DNA of 64,000 bases from Anaerolineaceae bacterium UBA5404 (lineage in GTDB: Bacteria > Chloroflexota > Anaerolineae > Anaerolineales > Anaerolineaceae): positions 4,207 to 68,206 of the forward strand of contig DHNY01000004.1 in assembly GCA_002409625.1 (NCBI GenBank), in the 5' to 3' direction. Under the pieces are notes generated by a model. It was not told where the DNA came from. It was given only the letters and a program-made list of their open reading frames with translations, and made no database searches. Each line of letters begins with the position of its first letter. Position 1 is the first letter of the stretch. This document shows, piece by piece, positions 43,960-52,080 of the stretch. The translations under genes were made by a program, and so were the position numbers.

Positions 43960-44066
43960 GAGTCGAGTTTCCGAAGCATGGGCAAAGCTCACTGAGAAAA
44001 AGACAAACCGTTTGTCTGAACGAGTGGAAACGCTGATTTGCGAAAAGGAACTGTATAGAAACAGTT
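43960..44066 (+). ncRNA. Possible structured 5' leader RNA (unclassified)
   Basis: About 125 bases lie between a TAAAAT -10 (43953-43958) and the next start codon. The segment can fold: an outer stem 43967-43972 with 44026-44031 (GTTTCC/GGAAAC), a 7-bp hairpin with a 3-base loop at about 44001-44017 (AGACAAA/TTTGTCT), and a second hairpin 44049-44054 with 44061-44066, followed by the ribosome binding site. I do not recognise a known riboswitch class. The fold is by eye. Confidence 0.35.
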
Positions 44067-44085
44067 TATTGTGAAAGGAAGACCC

Positions 44086-44502
44086 TTGAAAAAGGCAATA
44101 TTTGAAGGATTAGTTTTTGATACCAACGCGCAAGCTCTGGATGCCACTTATGTGGGTGATGAGCCTTGCTATGTGATTGATGATGATGGTTTTTTACGCC
44201 ATATATCCGCGGAACTGGTTGACCGACAAATTTGGGAAGAACTCACCAAAGATATCGAAGGTAACGAGGATATTTTGAGCCATAAAGCGGCAGAAATGAT
44301 GGGCCAAGAAGACCCCTTTTCGATTGCTGTCATTCGATCACAGTTTGAACGAACCGACGAACAGTTCGCTCAATTACAGGAGCATGGCTTTCCTCAGGAT
44401 GCGCGCATGTTTATGGGCATGGTTGGTTTTCAAGCCATTGTTGACTATCGCGGGCAGTTGCTTGAACTTAAGCAACCCAGCGCGATTGATGATGAAGAAT
44501 AA
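44086..44502 (+). CDS. Conserved-looking acidic protein of unknown function
   Basis: The protein is 138 residues from TTG 44086, with GAAAGGA six to twelve bases upstream; an in-frame GTG at 44071 is also possible. It begins KKAIFEGLVFDTNAQALDAT with VGDEPCYVIDDDGFLRHI, followed by a helical acidic second half ending in SAIDDEE. No signal, membrane segment or known motif. It precedes the thioredoxin gene by 33 bases. I do not recognise the family. Confidence 0.7.
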   Translation: MKKAIFEGLVFDTNAQALDATYVGDEPCYVIDDDGFLRHISAELVDRQIWEELTKDIEGNEDILSHKAAEMMGQEDPFSIAVIRSQFERTDEQFAQLQEHGFPQDARMFMGMVGFQAIVDYRGQLLELKQPSAIDDEE

Positions 44503-44535
44503 AGCAAAAAGCGATAGAATAAGCTTAGGTGACAT

Positions 44536-45369
44536 ATGATGGCACAAGCAAACATTATTGACGTAAGTGCAGAAACTTTTGAATTGGAAGTTTTGCATTA
44601 TTCCAATCGCATGCCAGTGGTGATTGATTTTTGGGCGCCTTGGTGTGTGCCGTGTCATATTCAGTCGCCAAAGCTTGCCAAATTGGCAGAAGAAGCCGAT
44701 GGCGCTTTTCGCCTCGCGCGTATCAATGTGGATGAACAAGCCAAGTTGGCAGAACAGCTCAAGGTCAAAAACCTGCCAACCGTGAAAGCTTTTGTGGATG
44801 GGCGCATCATTGCTGAGTATACCGGACCGCTAAGTGAAACCAGTTTGCGCTTGTTTTTGGACCGCATTTTGCCTCAAACGGGCAGTTTACTCTTGCAAAA
44901 GGGTAAAAGTTTACTTTTGCATGGCGATTATGGCGGTGCAGAAATTGCACTGGGACAGTATGTTATCGAATCACATGGGGATGCACGGGGTCTTTTGGCA
45001 TACACGCGGGCTTTGCTCTTCCTTGGACAGGCACAATCTGCCCTGCCGCTTTTGCAAAGCTTCCCGGCAAGTCCTGAATATCATACCGCCCAACGCTTAC
45101 GCCCTTTGGCAGAAGCTATCGTGAATTTTTCAGAAGTGAAACCGGATGCGAAAGACGCATTGGCACCTGCTTTTGAGAAAGCCTTACAACTCGCCGGTCG
45201 GGGTGATGTGCAATTGGCACTGGACGGTTTGCTTTTTATCCTGCGGAAAGACCGTGACTATAAAAATGGCACTGCCAAAGACCTTTATCTGGGCTTGTTG
45301 GAAGTGCTTAGTGATGAGCATCCTGAAACGCGGGATTACCGAGAAGATCTAAACGCTGCTCTCTTCTAA
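44536..45369 (+). CDS. Thioredoxin-TPR protein (CnoX/YbbN-like)
   Basis: The 277-residue protein has a thioredoxin fold (~1-115) with VVIDFWAPWCVPCHIQSPKL; the active site is WCVPC, so both cysteines are present, and the cis-Pro is in VKNLPTVKAF. Residues ~120-277 are TPR-like helices. In E. coli CnoX a similar fusion acts as a holdase passing substrates to GroEL; here the intact CxxC implies redox activity. No signal peptide. AGGTGA precedes the ATG pair. Confidence 0.88.
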   Translation: MMAQANIIDVSAETFELEVLHYSNRMPVVIDFWAPWCVPCHIQSPKLAKLAEEADGAFRLARINVDEQAKLAEQLKVKNLPTVKAFVDGRIIAEYTGPLSETSLRLFLDRILPQTGSLLLQKGKSLLLHGDYGGAEIALGQYVIESHGDARGLLAYTRALLFLGQAQSALPLLQSFPASPEYHTAQRLRPLAEAIVNFSEVKPDAKDALAPAFEKALQLAGRGDVQLALDGLLFILRKDRDYKNGTAKDLYLGLLEVLSDEHPETRDYREDLNAALF

Positions 45370-45387
45370 GATGATTTGATAAAATAG

Positions 45388-45418
45388 ACTGGTTGGCAAA
45401 CACCAACCAGTTTTTTTA
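45388..45418 (+). terminator. Terminator just before the nitrilase-like gene
   Basis: A 9-bp perfect stem (45388-45396 with 45403-45411), 6-base loop and seven T. It ends only 16 bases before the ATG of the next gene and 2 bases before its Shine-Dalgarno. Confidence 0.8.
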
Positions 45419-45433
45419 TTGGAGAGAAATGAT

Positions 45434-46168
45434 ATGCGTATAGTTTTGATTCCTGAGTTGTTTTATGATTTAGACCTTGAGCATAATAAGGCACAGATGC
45501 TTAAATGGTTGCAACATTACCGCGACAGCGGTGTTGATTTATTGGTCTTTGGCGAAGCCTTTTTGCAGGGCTTTGGGGCATTAAATGCTGATTATGAGCA
45601 TGACCTTGCCATGGCACTAAGCCAGGATGATTCCTGTTTTGATGAGCTAAAGCAAGCCTGTAAAGAAACGAAGATTGCCCTGGCATTTGGCTACATCGAA
45701 AATGCCCAAGGCAGCCTTTACAGCGCTTGCATGGTCATTGATGCTGATGGGCAGCTCTTGCACAACTTTAGGCGTGTTTCGCCAGGCTGGAAATTGGGCA
45801 GCGCCTTTAAAGACAAGCGATATCAAGAGGGTAATGACTATTCGCCCTTTGAGTTGGCAGGCAAGAGGATAAACATCGCAATTTGCGGCGACCTTTGGTA
45901 CGAAGACCTGATTGAAAACTACAAAGCAGTGGAGTCTGATTTGCTTCTTTGGCCGCTTTATACCAACTATGATATTGAAACCTGGGAAGGTGGCGAAAAA
46001 GAAGAATATGCCAAGCGGGTTGCAGAGCTTGATAGACCGGTTTTAATGGTTAATTGCATTGATGAAGGTGAATATAAAGCTTTGGGTGGCGCTTTCGTGT
46101 TTGAAAACGGTGAGGTGAGCCAGGAATTGGCGATGGGCGAAAAAGGTGTTTTAATCGTCGACCTTTAA
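45434..46168 (+). CDS. Carbon-nitrogen hydrolase (nitrilase superfamily) with altered catalytic Lys
   Basis: The protein is 244 residues from ATG 45434, GGAGAG eight bases upstream. The Glu is in VFGEAFLQGFGAL and the nucleophile Cys is in NIAICGDLWYEDL. At the place of the conserved Lys (Y-R-K) the protein reads NFRRVSPGWK, so Lys appears to be Arg. The fold is otherwise complete. It may hydrolyse an amide poorly, or not at all. Substrate is unknown. A terminator hairpin precedes and follows it. Confidence 0.8.
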   Translation: MRIVLIPELFYDLDLEHNKAQMLKWLQHYRDSGVDLLVFGEAFLQGFGALNADYEHDLAMALSQDDSCFDELKQACKETKIALAFGYIENAQGSLYSACMVIDADGQLLHNFRRVSPGWKLGSAFKDKRYQEGNDYSPFELAGKRINIAICGDLWYEDLIENYKAVESDLLLWPLYTNYDIETWEGGEKEEYAKRVAELDRPVLMVNCIDEGEYKALGGAFVFENGEVSQELAMGEKGVLIVDL

Positions 46169-46184
46169 GGCAATAATTGAAAAA

Positions 46185-46208
46185 AAAGGCTGTCATGCGA
46201 CAGCCTTT
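46185..46208. terminator. Bidirectional terminator between nitrilase-like and CofE-like genes
   Basis: A 10-bp perfect stem (46185-46194 with 46199-46208) with a 4-base loop, with A on the left and T-rich sequence on the right, between convergent genes. Confidence 0.85.
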
Positions 46209-46228
46209 ATCTTTTAATGTAGATAGAA

Positions 46229-47443
46229 CTAATCTATATAGTCGTCGGCGTAGTTATCAAAATAGCCTTGGATGTAAACAATGGGCGTGCCTTTGTCGCC
46301 AGAACCGGAGGCAAGGTCGGCAAGCGAGCCCAGAATATCAGTAATCTGACGTGGGGTGGTGCCTTCGGAGCCTTCAGCAGAAATGTTGGCTTCGGCTTTG
46401 AGCTTTTCACGGATGCGCTGTTGAATTTTGCAGGTCAATTCTTCAGAAGGCAAACCGGCATAGTCATTATCAGCCAGGAATTTGATTTTGAGCTCATTGG
46501 GTCTGCCACGCAAACCGGCGGTAAAACCGGGTGAGACAACCGGATCAGCAAGTTCCCAGATGCCACCGTAGGGATCTTTAAAAGCGCCGTCACCGTAAAC
46601 CATCACCTCAACGGTTTTGCCAAACTTTTCTTTTAGTTTTTCTTGTAAGGTTTCCACAAAAGGCTGAGAATCCCGAGGGAAAAGCTTGACTTTATCTTCA
46701 GTGGCTTTGTTTGAGCCGAGCAAGCCGTAAGCCTGGTTGTAACCATGCTTTTGATTTGGCTCTGAGAGGATGTCTTCAAGCCCGATAACCTTTTTGCCAC
46801 CGGCTTCAATCAGCAGTTGGCGGCTTTTGTCACGGCTGTGGACATCACAGATAATGATGTTTTCAGCCATTCCTGCCACTGCGCGCGGGTCATTGGCAAA
46901 AACGAATTGCACTTTGCAGCCTTCTTTTTCACAAATGCTGCGGTAAAGGTCAATGTAATTGATACCGGTGAATTCATGATAATACTTACTGAAAATCTGA
47001 TTGAAGCGCTCTTCATCAAAAACATCTGCGTAAGGGTTGATGTTGGCGTTCCAAACCTCGGCTTTGTCGATGAGCTGATTGCCGACTTCGTCTGTTGGGT
47101 AGGAAAGCTCGATGATGATCTCATCTGCGGCGATGGCAATGCCCCGCAATAGCAAAGCAAAGCGATTGCGGCTAAGGATAGGATGTACAACAGCTACCTT
47201 GCGTGGTGTTTCAGGAAAGTGGGATTTGACTGAATCAGCGATGTCGTTCACATGGGCATAGTTGCCTTGGCTGCGTGCCAGAACTGACTCTGTGATGCAA
47301 AGCACATCGCGGTCGCGCACGGTAAACCCTTCTGCCTGGGCGGCGTTTGCCAAAAGATGAGGGAGCATTTCTATGAGATCATCGCCCTCATTGATAATTG
47401 GCGTTCTTAAGCCACGGATTGTTGTACCAACTAATCGTTTCAT
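46229..47443 (-). CDS. Coenzyme F420:L-glutamate ligase-like (CofE family) protein
   Basis: This 404-residue protein has the CofE-type N-terminus (TTIRGLRTPIINEGDDLIEM, VRDRDVLCITESVLARSQG) and KLFPRDSQPFVETLQEKLK. FLADNDYAGLPSEEL follows. Canonical CofE adds glutamate to F420-0; this longer version is found in many bacteria without F420 genes and its substrate is unknown. No cofC, cofD or cofG/H is in the window. It has its own promoter. Confidence 0.85.
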   Translation of the reverse strand: MKRLVGTTIRGLRTPIINEGDDLIEMLPHLLANAAQAEGFTVRDRDVLCITESVLARSQGNYAHVNDIADSVKSHFPETPRKVAVVHPILSRNRFALLLRGIAIAADEIIIELSYPTDEVGNQLIDKAEVWNANINPYADVFDEERFNQIFSKYYHEFTGINYIDLYRSICEKEGCKVQFVFANDPRAVAGMAENIIICDVHSRDKSRQLLIEAGGKKVIGLEDILSEPNQKHGYNQAYGLLGSNKATEDKVKLFPRDSQPFVETLQEKLKEKFGKTVEVMVYGDGAFKDPYGGIWELADPVVSPGFTAGLRGRPNELKIKFLADNDYAGLPSEELTCKIQQRIREKLKAEANISAEGSEGTTPRQITDILGSLADLASGSGDKGTPIVYIQGYFDNYADDYID

Positions 47444-47502
47444 AGTTGACCTCGTCCATTATGTATTGTAAAAGGGTTTTGGATTCCGTCTTTTACTTGC
47501 AG

Positions 47503-47531
47503 ATTATAGTCGAAGCCAGGTTTTCTCACAA
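47503..47531 (-). promoter_or_regulatory. Promoter of the CofE-like gene
   Basis: On the minus strand TTGTGA (47531-47526) and TATAAT (47508-47503) are separated by 17 bases, a good sigma-70-type promoter. A GAGGT ribosome binding site lies just before ATG 47443. Confidence 0.7.
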
Positions 47532-47594
47532 GATAAAGCAGCTTAAACATGCTTTTTAGAGGCTTTTTGATTGGGGTTTTCTGGAATAACGTGC

Positions 47595-48842
47595 TCAATG
47601 TACTGCCCCAATGTCTTTGCGATAGCGCATGTTTTCAAATGATAGGTTTTTAATGGCGTCATAAACGGCGACACGTGCTTGCTCAAGCTCTGGCGCTTTG
47701 GCTGTAATCGAAAGTACCCGTCCGCCTTTGGTGATAAGTTTGCCATCCTGCTGTTTTGTGCCATTGTGGAACACGAGCATATCCTCCGGAAGCTGATCCA
47801 AGCCCTGTATTTCAAAGCCACTTTGGTAAGTTTTGGGATAGCCATCTGAAACCAGGATGGTGGTCATGCATTGGTCAGCGCCGAAAGAAAGCTGCACTTC
47901 CTGATGATCGAGTGCTTGCTGGATGTTTTCAAGCAGGTCGGATTGCAGCCGTGGCAAGAGCACCTGGCTTTCTGGGTCGCCAAAGCGGGTGTTGAATTCG
48001 AGCACGTAGATTTGACCCTCTTTCACCATGTAACCGATGAAGAGGATGCCGGCGTAGCCGAGTTTTTCTGCTTCGAGACCCTGCTCAATGTTGCGCAAAA
48101 TCTGGTCAGATTGGGCGGTGAGCTCTGGTGTCCAGTATGGGTTGGGGGAAATACAGCCCACGCCACCTGTATTGGGACCCAGATCACCTTCATAAATCTT
48201 TTTATAGTCCATGGCGGTATCGAAAGGGTAAATTTTGCTGCCAGACACAAAGCAAAGCAAGGAGGCTTCAAAACCCTGTAAAAACTGCTCTAAGACCACA
48301 TTGGCACCTTGGTCAGCGAAAACTTTGTCGATAAAGATTTCATGTAAGGCTTTATGGGCTTCTGCTTCGTTCTTACAAATGTAGACCCCTTTGCCGGCGC
48401 ACAAACCATCTGCTTTGATAACCACAGGATAAGTAAAGTGCTGCAAAGCTTTTTGGGCATCTGTCAGGCTATGACATTGTTCATAATCCGCAGTTGGGAT
48501 TCCATACTTTTCCATAAAAGCTTTGGCAAAAGCTTTGCTGCCTTCCAGCTTTGCGGCTGCTTTTTCTGGTCCAAAGACCTTTATGCCTTGCGCTTTAAGC
48601 GCGTCCACAATGCCCGCGTTGAGCGGATCCTCAGGTCCAATGATTACCAGATCCACAGGATTGCTGCCAAGGTGTTCCTGAATTGTGCTGAGTTCATTGT
48701 CTGGCAAATTGAGGTTTTTCAGCTTGCCCTCAGCGCCACCATTGTGTGTTGAGAAATAAACTTCTTCTACCTGCGCGTTTTGGGCGAGTTTCCAAGCGAT
48801 GGCATGTTCCCGAGCGCCACTTCCAACAATAAGAATTTTCAA
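47595..48842 (-). CDS. purD: Phosphoribosylamine-glycine ligase
   Basis: It joins phosphoribosylamine and glycine with ATP to give GAR. The 415 residues show the pre-ATP-grasp start ILIVGSGAREHAIAWKLAQN, then the ATP-grasp part with YPVVIKADGLCAGKGVYICK, LEQFLQGFEASLLCFVSGS, NTGGVGCISP and the metal motif FNTRFGDPESQVLLPRL. YRKDIG stands at the end. Last gene of the purC-L-E-F-M-N-H-D operon, 11 bases from purH. Confidence 0.97.
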   Translation of the reverse strand: MKILIVGSGAREHAIAWKLAQNAQVEEVYFSTHNGGAEGKLKNLNLPDNELSTIQEHLGSNPVDLVIIGPEDPLNAGIVDALKAQGIKVFGPEKAAAKLEGSKAFAKAFMEKYGIPTADYEQCHSLTDAQKALQHFTYPVVIKADGLCAGKGVYICKNEAEAHKALHEIFIDKVFADQGANVVLEQFLQGFEASLLCFVSGSKIYPFDTAMDYKKIYEGDLGPNTGGVGCISPNPYWTPELTAQSDQILRNIEQGLEAEKLGYAGILFIGYMVKEGQIYVLEFNTRFGDPESQVLLPRLQSDLLENIQQALDHQEVQLSFGADQCMTTILVSDGYPKTYQSGFEIQGLDQLPEDMLVFHNGTKQQDGKLITKGGRVLSITAKAPELEQARVAVYDAIKNLSFENMRYRKDIGAVH

Positions 48843-48853
48843 TTTAGCCTCTT

Positions 48854-50374
48854 TTAGTGCCTGAAATGGCGGGTTTCTGTGAAAACCAATGCCATCTCGT
48901 ATTTATCACAAAGATCAATAACCGCCTGGTCGTGCATAGAGCCTCCTGGCGAAATGGCGGCTTTAACATCATTGGCGTGCAAAAGCTCAACGGTGTCTTC
49001 AAAGAAAAAGGCATCTGAAGCCAAAACCGCGCCATCCAATTTTCCTTCGCCACGTTCAAGCGCTTTTTCAACAGCCCAGGAACGTCGCACCTCTCCAAAA
49101 CCATAGCCTACGGTGCCTTCATCTTTGACCAAAACAACACCGTTTGAGCTGATGTGCTTGACGGCTTTCATGCCAAAAATCATATCGTCGATTTCTTTTT
49201 GGCTTGGTTGTCGTTTTGAGACAACATTGAAGTTTTGGTAAAGAAGCCCGTCATTTTCTTGTAAAAGCGTACCGTTTAGCACGTCTTTGTATTTCAATTC
49301 CGGGAAGCTGGCTTGCATGATATTGGCAGATTTGATGAGGCGAATGTTTTTCTTTTGTGCCAGGATATCAAAAGCTTCGGCTTCAAAATCCGGTGCAATG
49401 ACAATCTCCATAAAGAATGTGTTTATCTTTTCGGCGATGTGCTTAGTGACCACGCGATTGAGCGCAATGATGCCACCGAAAATGGAGATATCGTCGCATG
49501 CAATCATTTTGTCAAAAGCGATGTTGATGTCATCATCGCAAGCGATGCCCGTTGGGTTGCTGTGCTTCACACCCACCGCGCAGGGTCGCTCAAATTCCTT
49601 GAGCATCATTACCGCGCCGGTAAGGTCGTTCATGTTATTAAAGGAAATTTCCTTACCGTGAAGTTGTTCAAAATCAAAGGTGTGACCCAAAGCTTGAAAC
49701 CCATCGTGGTAATAGGCAGCCTGCTGGTGTGGGTTTTCACCATAGCGCATGCTGGACTCGCGTTTGAGTGGTCGCGCGAAGCGTTCCGGAAAGCGGATGC
49801 CAAGCTGTTGGTTAAAATAGCTTGAAATAAGACCATCGTAATAGGCGGTATGGTTGAAAGCTTTGGCAGCGAGATGCTTGCGGTAATCTGCATCCAATGT
49901 GTTTGACTGGATTCTTTGAATTGTCTCAGCATAATCATTGGGGTCAACCACAATGGCAACATGCGCATGGTTTTTAGCTGCGGCGCGAATCATGCTGGGA
50001 CCGCCGATATCAATGTTTTCGATCATTGTGGCGTAGTCTTTGCCTTCTTGCAACATCGCCTCGAAAGGATAGAGATTGTTGACCACGATGTCGATGCTTA
50101 CAATCTGATGTTCAACCAAGGCGATTAAGTCGGCTGGGACGTCGCGGCGGTGCAGGATGCCGGCATGAATTCTGGGATGCAGCGTTTTGACGCGCCCACC
50201 CATCATCTCTGGAAACTGGGTAAGCTCCGAAACCTCAGCCACTTCGATACCTTGCTCGTGGAGCAACTTGTAAGTGCCGCCGGTTGAGATGAGCCCAAAC
50301 CCGGCTTCACGCAGCTGGCGGGCAAATTCAACAATGCCGGTTTTATCGTAGACAGACAGTAAAGCGTATTTCAT
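48854..50374 (-). CDS. purH: Bifunctional AICAR transformylase / IMP cyclohydrolase
   Basis: Last two steps to IMP. The 506 residues have the cyclohydrolase domain (YALLSVYDKTGIVEFARQL, ISTGGTYKLL, GGRVKTLHPRIHAGIL) and the transformylase domain with the Lys-His pair in AVGVKHSNPTGIA. The end carries SPGGSMHDQAVIDLCDKY. It is the seventh gene of the operon. Between it and purN lies a 14-base tandem repeat. Confidence 0.97.
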   Translation of the reverse strand: MKYALLSVYDKTGIVEFARQLREAGFGLISTGGTYKLLHEQGIEVAEVSELTQFPEMMGGRVKTLHPRIHAGILHRRDVPADLIALVEHQIVSIDIVVNNLYPFEAMLQEGKDYATMIENIDIGGPSMIRAAAKNHAHVAIVVDPNDYAETIQRIQSNTLDADYRKHLAAKAFNHTAYYDGLISSYFNQQLGIRFPERFARPLKRESSMRYGENPHQQAAYYHDGFQALGHTFDFEQLHGKEISFNNMNDLTGAVMMLKEFERPCAVGVKHSNPTGIACDDDINIAFDKMIACDDISIFGGIIALNRVVTKHIAEKINTFFMEIVIAPDFEAEAFDILAQKKNIRLIKSANIMQASFPELKYKDVLNGTLLQENDGLLYQNFNVVSKRQPSQKEIDDMIFGMKAVKHISSNGVVLVKDEGTVGYGFGEVRRSWAVEKALERGEGKLDGAVLASDAFFFEDTVELLHANDVKAAISPGGSMHDQAVIDLCDKYEMALVFTETRHFRH

Positions 50375-50400
50375 TTATTCCCTCGTATCAAACTTTTATA

Positions 50401-50448
50401 TCAAAACTCTCGGTTCAAAACTCTCGGTTCAAAACTCTCGGTTCAAAA
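50401..50448. repeat. 14-base tandem repeat, 3.4 copies, at the purN stop
   Basis: The unit TCAAAACTCTCGGT (plus strand) occurs three times in full and is followed by 6 bases more of the next copy, with no mismatch. Since the unit is not a multiple of three, the purN reading frame ends inside the repeat (TGA at 50431-50429). Confidence 0.9.
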
Positions 50449-51058
50449 CCTTGTTGTCAGTGATTTCAAGGCGGTTTTCGCAATAAAGCCTGACCGCTTC
50501 AACCAGTAAAGGATGTTCAAGCTTGAGCACGGCTGCCTGAATGTCCTCAGGTCCCCAGTCTAGCTCAAGTCTGATGGCTTTTTGTAAGATAATGGGTCCG
50601 GCGTCAATGCCTTCGGTCACAAAGTGCACCGTGGCGCCGGAAAGCTTTGCACCACTTTGGTGGACGGCATGGTGCACCCGCATGCCATAAAAGCCGTCAC
50701 CGCCAAAAGCCGGCAGCAAAGATGGGTGAATGTTGATGATTTTGTTGGGGTAGCTTTGCAAGACCTTTGCTGAAAGGACTTTTAGATAACCCGCCAACAC
50801 GATAAAATCGATCTCATGTGCGGCAAGGACGGTCAAAAGAGCGTCATCAAAGGCTGCAGCGGTTGGAAAGCTTTTTGTTGAAAGGTAATGTGTGGCAATG
50901 CCGGCTTTTTTTGCGCGCTCCAGGGCAAAGGCAGCCTTGCGATTTGAAACAACCAGTGCAATTTCGCCATTAAAGGCGCTATCTGCCTGCGCGTCAATCA
51001 GAGCCTGCAGATTGCTGCCACCACCTGAAGCCAAAACAGCTATTTTTACAGTCCCCAA
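50429..51058 (-). CDS. purN: Phosphoribosylglycinamide formyltransferase (folate-dependent)
   Basis: It formylates GAR with 10-formyl-THF. The 209 residues contain KIAVLASGGGSNLQALIDAQ, the catalytic Asn-His in KIINIHPSLLPAFGG, and the Asp in VTEGIDAGPIILQKAI. The start appears to be TTG at 51058, overlapping purM by 13 bases. The C-terminus (NKVLNREF) is coded by the tandem repeat at 50401-50448. Confidence 0.95.
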   Translation of the reverse strand: MGTVKIAVLASGGGSNLQALIDAQADSAFNGEIALVVSNRKAAFALERAKKAGIATHYLSTKSFPTAAAFDDALLTVLAAHEIDFIVLAGYLKVLSAKVLQSYPNKIINIHPSLLPAFGGDGFYGMRVHHAVHQSGAKLSGATVHFVTEGIDAGPIILQKAIRLELDWGPEDIQAAVLKLEHPLLVEAVRLYCENRLEITDNKVLNREF

Positions 51059-52080
51059 AGCTGCACGTCCTTGTCACCCGGAACAACTTCGCCCATATCA
51101 ATATAAGGGATGGCTCGGGAGTCCAGGCTTGCCAAAACGCCTTCCAGGTCTCTGGGTGAGAGGATTAAAACCATGCCAATGCCCATATTAAAGGTCGCAA
51201 ACATTTCTTTTCGAGCCACATTGCCCCATTTTTCCAAGAGACCAAAAATGGCTGGGATCTGGTAAGCAGAAACATCCCAATGCAAACCCTGACCTTCTGA
51301 GAGTACTCTGGGCAGGTTCTCATAGATGCCACCGCCCGTGATATGGGCGATACCGTGAATGTCAAATTGCTCAATCAGCGGGAGCACGTCTTTGATGTAA
51401 ATCCTGGTAGGGGTAAGCAATGCTTCACCCAGGGTCATGCCAAGCTCTTCAATTTCAGCATTAAGATCCAGGTCCATGAGGTCAAAGATGATTTTTCTAA
51501 CCAGTGAAAAGCCGTTCGAATGCAAACCGCTGGACTTCAAACCAATTACCTTGTCGCCAATCTGCACCTTGCCGGGCACGATCATTTTTTTCTTATCAAC
51601 AATGCCAACCGCAAAGCCAGCAATATCGTAGTGATTCGTTTGATAAATTCCTGGCATTTCGGCCGTTTCACCACCGATAAGTGCCATGTCGGCCTGCAGG
51701 CAACCTTCTACCACGCCTTCAACAATCTGAGCCATCTTCTCGGGCACAAGTTTGCCGGTGGCGATGTAATCCAGGAAGAAGAGCGGTTTTGCACCCTGGC
51801 AGAGGATGTCGTTGGCGCACATTGCTACCGCATCAATACCGATGGTGTCGTGTTTGTCCATGCGAAAAGCGATATCGAGCTTGGTGCCTACGCCATCGGT
51901 GCCGGAGACTAAAACAGGCTCTTCTAAGCCTCGCAGGTCCGGCTTAAAAAGCCCGCCAAATCCACCCAGGTCGGTAATCACACTTGGCGAAAAAGTTTTT
52001 TTGACCAGGTTTTTGATGAGTTGAACTTCACGATAACCAGCTTCTTTGTCTACGCCGGCGTCTTTATAACTGAGGGTCAT
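51046..52080 (-). CDS. purM: Phosphoribosylformylglycinamidine cyclo-ligase
   Basis: It closes the imidazole ring to give AIR using ATP. The protein is 344 residues from ATG 52080, chosen for AGGAG just upstream and the 4-base ATGA overlap with the purF stop. Motifs: YKDAGVDKEAGYREVQLIKN, VSGTDGVGTKLDIAFRM, MALIGGETAEMPGIY, GLKSSGLHSNGFSLVRK and AHITGGGIYENLPRVL. All active-site loops look normal. Confidence 0.97.
   Translation of the reverse strand: MTLSYKDAGVDKEAGYREVQLIKNLVKKTFSPSVITDLGGFGGLFKPDLRGLEEPVLVSGTDGVGTKLDIAFRMDKHDTIGIDAVAMCANDILCQGAKPLFFLDYIATGKLVPEKMAQIVEGVVEGCLQADMALIGGETAEMPGIYQTNHYDIAGFAVGIVDKKKMIVPGKVQIGDKVIGLKSSGLHSNGFSLVRKIIFDLMDLDLNAEIEELGMTLGEALLTPTRIYIKDVLPLIEQFDIHGIAHITGGGIYENLPRVLSEGQGLHWDVSAYQIPAIFGLLEKWGNVARKEMFATFNMGIGMVLILSPRDLEGVLASLDSRAIPYIDMGEVVPGDKDVQLWGL

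Noticed and set aside
50401..50448. Attachment site or insertion scar at purN
   Set aside because: It is a pure tandem repeat with no flanking mobile genes or target-site duplication.
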